From the NCBI RefSeq assembly GCF_905220415.1, contig NC_059549.1:3906001-3970000 (forward strand): 64,000 bases of DNA, in the 5' to 3' direction. The translations under genes and the position numbers were made by a program. The stretch's first letter is position 1; each line of letters starts with the position of its first letter. Below are positions 51,058 through 62,632 of this stretch, piece by piece. The notes beneath the pieces are model-generated. The model was not told where the DNA came from and ran no database searches. It saw only the letters and a program-made list of their open reading frames with translations. The DNA is from Colias croceus. Lineage: Eukaryota > Arthropoda > Insecta > Lepidoptera > Pieridae.

Positions 51058-53844
51058 TTGATTAGCCTAAGCACGGAAAACTTAAAACGTTATACATAAT
51101 TCTAATTAATCAACTGGTTTAATTAACTATTGCTAAGATTAGCATCATTCGGCTTGTACTAATTTAGGCCAATCAATAGAAACATCTGTAATATTATAAT
51201 GTATATATGAAATGATATTCAGTATGCTTGCTTCTTTATGAAACCCACATTATGAATAGCCTACAGGTTATGGGACAAACGTATTACTTATTAATATTCT
51301 TCTGGAACAAGTATCTGATCATTATTCTGTGCTTTATCAATCTAGGATTTTTTTATTGTCTTTACTGTGGACCAAACGTGTCCGCTTGTAATAATCATGT
51401 ATTACTTACTCTATCAAAAAGACATCTTTTGAGAGCTGCATATTTAGTATTTAGACGTAATATATAAATGATATCACTGTCCTTGGTTTACAAATAACAT
51501 AGTCTAGTTAAAAAACGCAATAGAATTAAAGAATGTGGAATTGAGCAATAAACGTGATCGTGTACACAGTTAAATAGCCTTACATAAAAGCGAAAATAAA
51601 CAATAATTCAAGCTAAGCACCATGCCATAATCAGATAACCCATTAAGATCCGGGTCCTAGTTTTGTTTTGAACAATTCTTCAAAGTATTTACATGAGAGA
51701 CATTCACATGCTTCTTATCTGCGGTCTTTATGTCTCACTGTCCGAACCTGTTCTGGAGATCAACAATGGCTACGGGCAATTCACTTCTTTATTACTAGCT
51801 GTTAGGATGCGGTGTAGGGGAACGGATGGAGCGTTTTTTGATAGGGAAACATTGGTAAATTGATAGAAGATTATGCATTAGCATTTTGCTGAATTGAACT
51901 CAGTTCAGGCTTCATGCTGATGATAATAGTACAAACGATTTTACAATGTTAAGTAAATGGTGGATGAAAAGTAAATTTATTTGAAACAGCAAAAGATAAT
52001 ATGAAGTCATATTCATATTTTAGCAGTCATATTCAATAAATTAAATATCAGATGATTTCATGTATCACGTTACAGGAAAAAAAAAGAATATTTATATTTC
52101 CGTAACTCTACATCAGCATAATTTTTGTCACATTTGTATGCCTATTTTCTATATTCAAGAGAAAACACATCTTTATCAATAATTATGAAAAACATATTCA
52201 TACATAAACGCACAACGCTTATGCCTCCCACCACACGCCTAACTAGCTGCGGCCGTTTGGTAGAGCCTACATCCAAAATGCCGAGCCTTGACATAGCGTC
52301 ATAATGTTCCCGCTCCGTGAGACTAACCGGGCAACATCAAACTTTCCTACCAATTGTGGGAATTCTACATAATAAAAGCCACCAAACTTCCCAAAAATCA
52401 TAAAGCTCATTAAATATTTCCAACCGAAATTGCGTAGGTACACAAAATATGCTGTATCGTTTTACCAGGAAACGTTATGAATAACCGTTGATATATTTAA
52501 TTTGTGGTGAGAGTCTTTGCTAACAATAAAGCTATTTGATATTATGTTATTGTGAATGCTAATGCTTTTCATATCGCCGGATGCTTTCCAATAATATTAA
52601 ATTTATACTTCAAGCAACAGATACGAGGTTTTTATAGTAATGAGTATTTGTTTATGGAATGTGTAAATAATTTATAGTACAATAAAATGAAAATATAATA
52701 ATACCTACTTTTATAAGCGTATACTTATTTGAATAATGTTCGCAATAAACGGTGCAGTTTTATCCAACTCTATATTCTTTTTGCTAACTTCAAAGGAAAT
52801 TACAGGATGCAAACAGTCTTGATAGCCTTGAGTTGTAACTCGAAGGATATGACTAATTCCTTCTTGTTTTAAATATCTGTTTTAATTAACCTATAAACGA
52901 CTCAAAGAAGTAAACGACGCAATTCAGTTTTAATTATCATATCTTTGTTAACTTTTATAGTTTAACGTTTTATTTATGTATTGTATGTATTTGTTATGAG
53001 TTTTTCGCTCTTTAAATTGTAGGAGATATTCAATTGGGATACTACATAATATTATTATGCAAAATATTAACCACAGGAACTTATTGGTGATATAATATGG
53101 AGTAATTATAGAATATTGTTCCAAATCAATGTTGATTTGTAAGTTCCCTGTATAACCGCATTCATAAATCAACACTAAAAATTAATTTTTGAACGTCGAG
53201 TACGAATTTCATTTCGTTTCAACTTTTAGTCGTACTTGAAACAAAACATAGTAAAACGCGTAATACCTATTTAAAACAATGTAATTGCACGATTCTATCT
53301 TAGTAATATTATGATGTTGACAACATATTATTATACAATACATTTAACATAAAATAAACCGCTCATACACAAGATGTTGTTAAGATAAACGCATCTCTAA
53401 ATATGCTGTATGATTGAAACTCAGTGATGTAATATTTAAATCTTATAAAAAGTTTCACGACGTTTCGCAAGTAGCATATTATTTCGTACAGTATACAATT
53501 ATTATAGAACAGATCTTGCATAACTCTATTCAAACTCAGTAGTCCAAACGAATGACCTTTGAAATCGATCTTACTATAATTACATAGTAATGATATACGC
53601 ACAATAGATAGAGATTTTAAAAGTGTATGTGGTATATAACATAATATTACACAGCAATAATTATTAATAGATAGGCGAAGAATTGCAAAATTAATTATAA
53701 CGACATTGGTCAGTTAAAAATGGGTTATTCACAAAAGTGGAAGTGATCAATCAGTACAGACAATATTACGATGTTATATTGTTAAAATAATTTATATGGT
53801 AAAAGTCACATGTCACGCCTGTTTTCACGCGATCACTATGAGGA
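51058..53844. other. AT-rich DNA, no gene seen
   Basis: No supported gene. A GC-richer patch lies at about 52240-52340. Frames at 51228, 52948 and 53363 (75-79 codons) have hydrophobic stretches typical of AT-rich random sequence and no recognisable family. Confidence 0.5.
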
Positions 53845-54154
53845 TGCAACAAAAAGATTAGCAAATATATTATTCTCGTTATAATCCTAATACAGATTGC
53901 AGAATGTACGAATTCCATGTTTGTGAAGCGTTCCCGAATTTCGTTGCATTTCGGTACTACAGCCCAGATGTTCACACTTGACATAGTTCACTATAAATTG
54001 CAACAAAAAGATTAGCAAATATATTATTCTCGTTATAATCCTAATACAGATTGCAGAATGTACGAATTCCATGTTTGTGAAGCGTTCCTGAATTTCGTTG
54101 CATTTCGGTACTACAGCGGACAGCCCAGATGTTCACACTTGACATAGTTCACTA
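53845..54154. repeat. 154-bp tandem duplication
   Basis: Copy 1 spans 53845-53993 and copy 2 spans 53999-54154, separated by TAAAT. They are nearly identical: one C/T substitution (GCGTTCCCGAA versus GCGTTCCTGAA) and a 7-bp insertion, CGGACAG, before CCCAGATG in copy 2. The two overlapping minus-strand frames here share part of their sequence only because of this duplication. I recognise no transposon in the unit. Confidence 0.95.
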
Positions 54155-55110
54155 GACGATTGTACCAATTAAATCCGTCGGAATCAAATTAATATTTCAA
54201 TTTAATTACAATACCGCGTTTGTTATATTGATGAGAACTTATTTTTAGGTCAACGATTTCCACAAGCTTGTTGATTTCTCTTAGTTGTTTTAGTAAACAG
54301 AATACAATATTAATTGCTTCGTTACCGCTTTATTTTAATAAAATAATACTCCTACTGATTTGATGTGGATAAAACGTTACCAAATTAACCTAAAACCAAA
54401 TTAAAGCTGTAAAGGTTAGCTACATTTACAATATTATTACAGAACGAATAACATTTCTAAGGTTTTGAAATATTGTGTGTGTAACTTTATTTTTTTTCCA
54501 AAAGGTGCTCTTATGTAAGTATGTAGTAGGTACCTATCTATACGCTTCCAATAATGAAGTCTGCTTTGAAGTTGAAGGCTTGACTAAGTTTCCTTAAGTT
54601 CTGCGTTCCATCTCAACAAGATCTCAACATATTGGTTAAGCTTTTGTGTTAATTATTAAACTATATCACCTAAAATTTCATGAATCGCCATACTTTTAAA
54701 CAAACGTAATTGAACGTTACCGTCACCAACATTCAAAATCGTGAGCCGTCAAACTTCCAAAGCGCTCTCTTGGACAAAGAACGCGGCATCTGTTGAGCCT
54801 CCGGCGAGCACCAGAGACTGTAATCAGACAGCATTTTGTGCTGCGTAATTGGCGAGCTAATGAGGCCCCCGTAGGGTGAGCTCCAGTTTACGCAATCGTG
54901 TCATTTAATTCTTTTATTAGAAGTGAACGGTGTACGTTTGTGAAGTACAATTGAAGCGTCTCAGGCAAATTGAAAACTTATGTTACCTATGTGATGTGTT
55001 CTTGGTGAGTGTAGAGTGGACTGATTAGAGAAAATCATTATATTGTGCAATTGATTTCAATTTTATTTGATATTTTATTAATTTATTACCTACGGACATA
55101 ATATACCCTC
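54155..55110. other. Non-coding DNA with a GC-richer patch
   Basis: No gene seen. A patch at about 54720-54910 is richer in GC than its surroundings, is not one of the repeat families here, and could be a conserved non-coding element. Confidence 0.45.
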
Positions 55111-55332
55111 AGGATATATTTTAAACGGAGCTTCTTTCCGCGCATAACAGCCATATGGAACCAGCTTCCTTGTGCGGTGTTCCCGAATGGTTACAATCTG
55201 GGGACCTTTAAGAAGAGAGCGTATTCCTATCTTAAAGCCGGCAACACACAATTTCCCCGGGTGCTCATGGGTGACGCTGACCGCTTACCATCAGGCGTTG
55301 CGTCTGCTCTGTTGCCTCCTCTCTCATTATAA
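55111..55332 (+). mobile_element. 5'-truncated LINE encoding ORF C-terminus
   Basis: The frame from 55111 to the stop at 55330-55332 is open. It encodes RSFFPRITAIWNQLPCAVFP, followed by a region with YNLGTFKKRAYSYLKAG. This W-N-x-L-P ... FP-x-x-Y-N-L-x-x-F-K-x-R pattern is characteristic of the C-terminus of CR1/Jockey-type non-LTR reverse-transcriptase proteins in Lepidoptera. The 3' end is an A-run right after the stop. No target-site duplication was identified. 5' truncation makes it inactive, but the frame has no internal stop, which suggests a fairly young copy. Confidence 0.75.
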
Positions 55333-56288
55333 AAAAATACACTAAACATATAACGTTAAAATTGCATAAAACAGTACGATTAAGTATGGTTCAAGCTACA
55401 GTGGGAATAAAACAATAGATTTACTTGCTCTAAACTTCAATTTATATCTATAGTGAATACAATGTCTTGTACATTGTATTCACTATAGATATAAATTACC
55501 TTTTACACTGATATCCAAACATTAGTCTCAAAATTATCGGGTACTTGCACACAGAAACATGCTAAAGTTAAATAAGATAACGGTGATTTCACACTTGATG
55601 CACGCTGCAGTATGTAAACAGATTGTGTAAACAATCAGGTATCGATTATATTTGTCCAGCAAACACGGTATGCATTTAACACCTTTTATGATATTTGCTC
55701 TTGATGATAATGCAAATAACGTTTACAAGCGCTTAACTCATTATACCTACATACAAAGTTTATAAGCAATTTTTGTTGTTAAAACTTGACAATTAACTTC
55801 AATTTTCGTGATGGGTTAATTTATGAAAAAAAGAGATAATTAAATCGCTTTAAATAATATTAAATTAATACAGTAATCTAATTCATAAACAGTCTTACTT
55901 CAAGACATTTGAAAATATCGTTACAAAATAATTTATTTATTTTTCTTATATTTAATCAGCCTCAATCACAAGGAGCCTCCCTAATCTTCCTAATAATATT
56001 TTCATATTTTAATTGCTTCGAAATTATGTTCTCAAGTTGAGTTTATTAACTAAATTATATACTAATTAAGTGCGTAATTTGCCGATGTTTCTTACAATTT
56101 CCGAATTTACATCTCAATGAGTTTGTTTACCTTAGCGTCTATTATAATAAATTATTTTACATTTAGGTAAAAACCAGCTGATATTCTTAAGATTTAGATC
56201 ACATTTTTTATGTCAAATTAATTACATTTAAAACTAGATACAAAATTATAAAAATTTAAATAACGTATATTACATTGTAACAAGGTAG
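55333..56288. other. AT-rich DNA, no gene seen
   Basis: Apart from the palindrome at 55439-55497 nothing specific is visible. Confidence 0.5.
55439..55497. repeat. Perfect palindrome, 27-bp arms
   Basis: Arms 55439-55465 and 55471-55497 are perfectly complementary around a 5-nt loop (CTTGT). It is AT-rich and about 110 bp downstream of a LINE end. It could be a MITE remnant or a local inverted duplication, and is a candidate cruciform. Confidence 0.9.
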
Positions 56289-56385
56289 CTTTTTTTTTTT
56301 TTTTTTTAAAAAGGCACCCGTCATCTCAGGGTGTTCGCGCCACCTCTGGATTTATAGTCCAGAGACTTTTCTTGCTTTTTTTTTC
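56289..56385 (-). mobile_element. Poly(A)-ended retroelement 3' tail
   Basis: A 19-nt poly(T) at 56290-56308 is followed by AAAAAGGCACCCGTCATCTC and AGGGTGTTCGCGCC, then a small hairpin (TCTGGA...TCCAGA). On the minus strand this is a GC-richer 3' UTR ending in poly(A), as in LINEs or SINEs. The 5' limit is not defined, and I see no coding remnant. Confidence 0.5.
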
Positions 56386-56936
56386 AATTTTTAGAAATAT
56401 TAACATACTGGTTACTTACATAATATAAATAAGGTACAATTAAAATAATAACAGCTTAAATTAAATTACAATATAAAATAAAGACAAAATTATTAAGTAA
56501 AAATTCAATAAAAACACGGCACAAAAACACTCAACTTAATCCTATATCACAGTTAAACTAATATCACACACTACTTATTTCTTTGGTTAACTACAACTAC
56601 AATATGCTTACAATATTGTAAGAACGCATCCCTACACTGCAAGGTAGCTGTACCTACTAGCTTTATAATTTTATTGAATATAAATGATAAAAAGTATAGT
56701 TTCTTGGTACATTAATTTATTGCTGTATGCTATTTACAATTTTTTGTTTATAGCAACTGTATTTATGTTTGGTAGCAAATTCTTGTAATGCACAATGGTT
56801 TTCAATGAACTTAACTATTAAGTGTTGAATTTGGAAACAATAACCGCAACTTCTGAGATCAATATCTTTATGCTACTAGCAAAACATCCCTCAGAAAATC
56901 GAATTGCACCTACCTATCTTTATAATACGATACGAA
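56386..56936. other. AT-rich DNA, no gene seen
   Basis: Possibly a continuation of the minus-strand retroelement, but nothing diagnostic is visible. Confidence 0.4.
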
Positions 56937-57403
56937 TCTATACTAAGAATATTAAAAAGCTGAAGAGAATGTTTGTTTGCTTGTTTGAATGCGCTGATCT
57001 CAAGAGCCACTGTTCCGATTGTATAATTATTTCACTGTTTGATTGTACATTCAGGTATAGAGGAAGGCTATAATATGCTATAAGTATATATTAGTATTAA
57101 TTAAAAATGCGAAAGTAACTCTGTCTGTTACTCAATCACGCCTAAACTACTGAACCTAAATACCGAACATACCAAATTTCATGAAATTTGGTATGAAGAT
57201 ATTTTGATACCCGAGAGGACATAGGCTATTTTTATCCCGGGAAAATGACGCAATCCCGGAAATCCCACGGGAACGGGAACTATGCGGGTTTTTCTTTGAC
57301 TGCGCGGGCGAAGCCACGGGCGGAAACCTAGTTATGCTATATATCATCACGCTTAAACTAATAGGAGCAGAGTAATGCGGGTAAAGCCGCGTGGCATAGT
57401 TCA
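56937..57403 (+). mobile_element. Helitron-like element (outer, split by an insertion)
   Basis: The left part (56937 to about 57082) begins A|TCTATACTAAG and has AAAAGCTGAAGAG, TTTGTTTGCTTG, GCGCTGATCTC and GAGGAAGGCTATA. The right part (about 57333-57403) resumes with TATATATCATCACGC, AATAGGAGCAGAGTAATGCG and GGTAAAGCCGCG. Together these make one copy of the subfamily seen at 25957-26151, interrupted by 57083-57332. The 3' CTAG is mutated to TTCA. Confidence 0.8.
57083..57332 (+). mobile_element. Helitron-like element (inner, nested)
   Basis: It carries AAAAATGCGAAAGTAACTCTG, a short CTGT run, a TACTGAACC stretch, the GAGAGGACATAGGCTATTTT block, CCCACGGGAACGGGAACTAT, GCGCGGGCGAAGCCACGGGC and a CTAG|T end at 57328-57331, i.e. 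the 13550-type subfamily. Its left end is degenerate (AGTATATATTAGTATTAA). It interrupts the outer copy within GCTATATATCATC. A 9-bp direct repeat, TATGCTATA, flanks it (57074-57082 and 57333-57341), which is unexpected for a Helitron. Confidence 0.8.
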
Positions 57404-57843
57404 TATTATAATATAATACGCTCGTGGCAGGATTATAATATTATATAGTTAAAGTAAACACAGATAACCTAGCATGCTAACACAATAATGAAGTTTGTTA
57501 ATGCTCTTCTTACTGACAACTGACACGAGACCCTGATTGCGAAATTGATGATTTCCAGTACAAAAAAGTGGCTAGACGTGAAACTCATTACTCCATGATA
57601 CAGGGACATAGTCAATCTTGATAAAACACATTATTACGAACTGGTATCGGTCCTTTGTACTTCTTACACCTGGACACCGTGATGTTATGACAATCAATTA
57701 CTCTGGGACGTCGTGTAACCAAACTACATTAGTATCAATCAATGTCGAATTAATTAGATCTGATACGCCCACTAATCTAGCTGTATAACTGTATACTTGT
57801 AAAATTGTAAAAACTGTTAGGCAATAGGAAATTTTATATGATA
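57404..57843. other. AT-rich DNA, no gene seen
   Basis: Nothing identifiable. Confidence 0.45.
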
Positions 57844-58060
57844 CTAGTTTTAGGCCTGCGACTTCGCCCGTATTGTCTGAGGAAGTTCCCATGGAATAAG
57901 GTGTTTTTTTAACGCGGTAAGAAGCTCTATGCCTCTCTCTACAGCTGTCCTAACTATCTCTACTACTAGCTGTCCTAAATATACAAAATTATGTAGGTAC
58001 CTAATTAAATCATTCCGATGCGACGTGAAAGAAAGAATAACAAGCAAATAAAGGAACAAA
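57844..58060 (-). mobile_element. Helitron-like 3' end, divergent copy
   Basis: The plus-strand CTAGTTTTAGGCCTGCGACTTC then GCCCG reads, on the minus strand, CGGGCGAAGTCGCAGGCC followed by AAAACTAG and T, a Helitron-like 3' end with a weakened hairpin. A TTCCCATGGAA block follows, as in other copies. The remainder is diverged; the right coordinate is approximate. Confidence 0.55.
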
Positions 58061-58379
58061 TAAATATCATTCATCAGTATTGTAGTCATTATTCTAATGC
58101 TAATATTAATTTAGGCAGGATCAATATAATGTACCTATTGAACAAACTCAATAGCGAATAGCGAAATAACACACGTGTAATTAGTAGGTACTATTGGTAT
58201 AATAGCTGCCTAATACGTTTTAATATCTAGGTATATTAAGAATTTAAATACAGTCTAGGTCACGTATAAATTTAGAATTCCTATTATAATGTTTCTAATA
58301 AAAGGCAAAGTAATAATTATTCATTTCACTAAGGTCGGCCCCTGCTAAAGCTTGTATTAGCTTTTGTGTTATTTTGTTA

Positions 58380-58470
58380 CATTAGAACATTTCAGGACTG
58401 CTGAGTTTCATCATAATCCGTTCAGTAGTTATGACGTGGTTGAGTCACAACATTCATTTAAGCAAGTATT
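58380..58470 (-). mobile_element. Helitron-like interior fragment (tentative)
   Basis: GAGTTTCATCATAATCCGTT then CAGTAGTTATGACGTGG parallels AAATTTCATTGTAATCGGTT then CGGTAGTATTTGCGTG in 50101-50335. No termini remain. Confidence 0.4.
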
Positions 58471-61400
58471 AGTTATTAATTTTAAGTTATTAGTAAATGA
58501 GTAGGTTTATATCACATTTTAGTCTCATTAACATCACGTTTCACGTACAAACTATAATCAACGTTGTCTCCTATTACCCCTAACTATATTAGACAAAACC
58601 TTAACGGCTTTCGTAATACACATTATGCATAATTAAAGGAACATTAAAATAACACGACTCACTACTCAAAAGGCAGTGCGCAAATAAAATTACCTCGAAC
58701 GTCTCGGATAGAATGTCAGCCTTAATTATGGAGTCTGAGAAAGCCAATCAGGTTAATAAAGCTCGCTAATATTTCACTTTATGAACAAAATAACAACGAA
58801 ATTCAATAACATTGCTCTCGAGCGCGTCTTGCTCAGCATTATGGTCATTACGAGAGGATAATGTGGATATAGCTCTATATTTTTAAAGTTTAAACTGTGA
58901 TCGAAATGTAGGCCACAAATAAATAAATACATTGTGTATTCATTGTACGTATTCAATGTCTATAACATCAGAATAAAATTAGCATACTCTATATACACTA
59001 AGAAATAGAAAAGATATATAAGAGAAATTTGATTAATAAATAATATACTGTTTTGGAATAAACATCCTACAGATAGAAGACAATTCTAGCACCGTTTCGG
59101 CGAATACTACCTTGTGAAAAGCACTTAATGATTCTCTCATGAATGCCAAACATAAACGTACAGAAAAAATTCACAAATTATTTCGCTTATCCGCAACAAA
59201 AGAACGCAATACACGTGGTTTTTATGACGCTACAAACAATGGGTGTACGCAGTATTTTGAAGAATTAAACCATGGATTAATTAACATACTCTCCGAGCGT
59301 GTCTAATTACCATCCCTTTTAATTAAAACTTTCAACGTCTCTCGCTTTATTTGCTTCCGACGATTAAAAGGGTAACCTATTGAAGTGGATCAAGGGAAAT
59401 TAACCTAATACCTGTACCTATACTTGTATCGCACCAAGTACTTATTTATTAATAAGTTTCAAGCATACGATAGAATATTCTAGTTCTAGTTCTAGTTTCG
59501 AATTCGCATCACCATTGCTATCAAAAATGTATGAAAAATGAAAATAAAATGCAAGTATTAATCCGCTGTTTATAAATATAAAACAAAGCTTAGATTGTTA
59601 ATAATTAATTATTGTAGCGAGTGAAGTAAGTACTTTATTGATTTTTTTGGAAATAAAATATTATAGGACTGTATGTGTAGGTACCTATCCTGTAAAATAT
59701 ATCGACTTAATGTTTGACAATATGTTACATATTATTTTAATAAACTATAACGTTCGTAAATCGTGACCGGAAATGCCGTATTACTAACAATATAATATAA
59801 AAATTATGCAAAATACACGCAAGGCTCCAAAGAGAAACTATTGAGTCACTAGTTACTAAACCCCGTGACATTATTGTGGACTAGTTCCGTAAAATTATCC
59901 TCAATAAAAAGGCTTAATATATAGGCATCATTTAATCTCGCAATGAGACGAGATGACGAAGAAATTTGTCATCCTTAGCTGAGTCAGAAAGAAAGCAACG
60001 ATATAGTGAGACATATTATTCTCGTTTCATTATAGCTTAAACTGTAAAAAAAGGATATTAACAAAAAATTTTAACCGTGATGATGTTCGTCTTAATATGA
60101 CGCTTACTATTTATTTCACCTACTTGAACTCTGCGTAATAAACGTATTGACATTTTATTAATCCCATTGAACACAGATAAGAAAATTATCAAAAATACCT
60201 ATAAAGGAATCTTTTAGGTCTACGCTCTCATTCTATGACCAAAAAGTTAACTCAATGTTTATAAATCTCTAGAAAAGCTGTTCAAGTTCTTATTAAGTAC
60301 CCTGACATACCGACATTATGAATAACCTTATTATGTTTTGTATCGTTCAATTCTGCCAATAATAAGCTCACTAAAGTAATAAAGTTTATGGGGTCATCAA
60401 TTTCTTGAAATTAGTATTAATTTCAACAAGGTACTAATCCTAGTACCTAATACTTATGCATTATAACATAGCCTAGTTGTATTACAGTTATTACTAGACT
60501 TAGAACCCATTCGCTACGATTATACTTATGGTTGTTACATTATCTATGGTTCATATAAATCTATGGTCTTTTAATTGAACCACTTAGTTGTATTTCAATC
60601 TTTTTTTTTCAGTTGGTATGTAAAAAGTATTTCGCAATTTGCATCTTACACCAAGCCAAAAAGTTTTCAGGAGTTTGATCAACTTCGATACCAAAGAACT
60701 AGTCGAGAAATCCAGAAGTAAGATAAGATATTCAATATGAGAGAAGAATGCATTATGAACACATTACTTCCTAGCACACAATTCAAATTATGAATTGTTA
60801 AAAATATCTCTCCCCGCTAGATCTATTGCGTGACCCATTGTTAGCACAATCACACCGTATCATGTCTGTACACAACACTAATTATCTATATATTCTCATT
60901 ATAATATCGGCGTTAGGTAGCTCATACAAGCGTATCTTGTATCAGATGCGAGCGGGACAGGTTAACAACCTACAGCACATTCCGGTCGGTTTTAATGATG
61001 GAGATTTATATAGAGCTGATAATACGCCTTTAACATAATTCTTAATATTTCTTATTTTATTTGGAAGTATTATATTTTACCCTTACAATATTCTTCAACA
61101 ATCAATCAACACTACTCTTGTATTTTTTGGCATTTTTATTGTATGTTTTGTTTCGGTAATAAAATATAGAACAATACCTATAATTAAAAGCTTTACAAAA
61201 TGAGAATATAAAATTGATCGACCAAAAAGTTTGCTTGCAAATGCTTTCCACGTGATTCATTCATCTTTATTTTTGATACTATTATCTTTGAGTGAAAGCA
61301 GGCAAACGGCAACATAAAAAAATGGATAATTTTAAAACAACATTCATAAATAATTTTTCATCGATACAATCATTTTAGCCAAGTCTATAATGTATAACAA

Positions 61401-61476
61401 TTTCGAAAGAATAAGCAACTCTTGCTCCCATTAACACAAATAAATAAAATAAAACACACCGGTATTACCAGCTCCA
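58471..61476. other. AT-rich DNA, no gene seen
   Basis: No supported gene in about 3 kb. A (CTAGTT)3 run is at about 59480-59498. Frames at 58774 and 60826 are short and without motifs. Confidence 0.5.
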
Positions 61477-61779
61477 TATAAATACCACCAAAAGGTCCCA
61501 CAGATAATATAGAAGTGGATCGGTGTTTACTGGCTATTAGAGGTGAATGCGATTCAATTCTAGCGCGTTCGAGTAACGAAGTGTGTGCGAGTGATAATGA
61601 ACTAGCGGTGACTTGCTGATAGTAATGTCTTACTGACTACGTGCTGATAATTCGGTAGACGTTACTTGAAGTGTTCGTATCGCTGGCTAAATGGCCAGCT
61701 AATGGTAGCTGCTAGACTCGATATAAGCTTTAAGTTTATTCTCGTTGTCTGTGTGCATAATTTTATGATAGAGTTATAA
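61477..61779 (+). promoter_or_regulatory. Possible TATA promoter and first exon
   Basis: TATAAATACC begins at 61477, and from about 61505 the sequence becomes richer in GC for about 250 bp before returning to AT-rich DNA, as in a 5' untranslated exon. A 25-codon frame, 61702-61779, starts MVAARLDISFKFILVVCV, a charged start followed by a hydrophobic core that resembles a secretion signal peptide. Against this: I see no strong Inr motif, no strong splice donor after the hydrophobic core, several upstream ATGs, and no further exon in the remaining 2 kb. It is a hypothesis only. Confidence 0.25.
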
Positions 61780-62632
61780 AAACAACATACAAGTTTTCTT
61801 CTGCTCTTATTTATTTTAATTATATTATTTCTTTAATCGATGTATATTAATTTGGTCGAAAATACAAACAATAATTTAAATATAACGCTATAAAAAAATG
61901 GCATATTTTGAAATGATCAATGTATTTTGGTTATTCTGCCCAAAAATACAAACATTGAAAATAATATTATAACTCACTCAAAAAAAAAAAAAAAAATCAT
62001 ACTTATCTATAATTTTATTTATTTATTATATCGACGAAAATAATAAAATAATTTTGGGCCAAACGCGCAGTGTGTAAACCGCTCACTATTGTGATGTAAT
62101 TCTATTGAAAAGTTACTTCATTTTGAGATCGTATGTTAATGGTTAGGAAGAATGGAATTGAATTTCAAACTCACACTATTTTGAATAGCTATCTCTTTGT
62201 TTAATTACACTGATAAACCGTTGGGAATTGAATGCGCATTAACAAATCATTGAAATTACTTACGTTACGTGATAAATGTGATAGATTAGGGAATCTGTTA
62301 GAATAACTGTTGTTGTAAGCTTGTTTACGAACAAAGTTCATTTTAATTTTTTATATCCGTTTAGTGTACAATATATCTGTTGATATTAAAAGCTCGACAG
62401 CGTATAACAATTTGCAAGATCGATTGTCATGACAAACCGCTACCGATTTTGAGGCGTTTAAGTACTCGTTTAGATGTAAAAAAGAGATTAAAATTTGTAT
62501 GTGTGCAACATACACAAGCGAAATGCATGATATTTTCTCCGTAAGTAAGTTTAGTACCTACTTCTAAATCCTACAAAAACGAAACCATATATTTTTTAAC
62601 GCTTCATCACATCCAGAATCCCTTACTTATTT
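61780..62632. other. AT-rich DNA with poly(A) run
   Basis: An 18-nt poly(A) lies at 61980-61997 without recognisable retroelement sequence upstream. No gene seen. Confidence 0.5.

Noticed and set aside
51228..51467. 79-codon frame with hydrophobic segments resembling a membrane protein
   Set aside because: Phe/Leu/Ile/Tyr-rich peptides arise routinely from AT-rich random DNA; there is no family resemblance, and no transcript evidence can be seen.
53766..54072. Two minus-strand frames sharing an identical peptide segment, suggesting a duplicated small gene
   Set aside because: The shared peptide is explained by the 154-bp tandem DNA duplication; neither frame has a recognisable motif.
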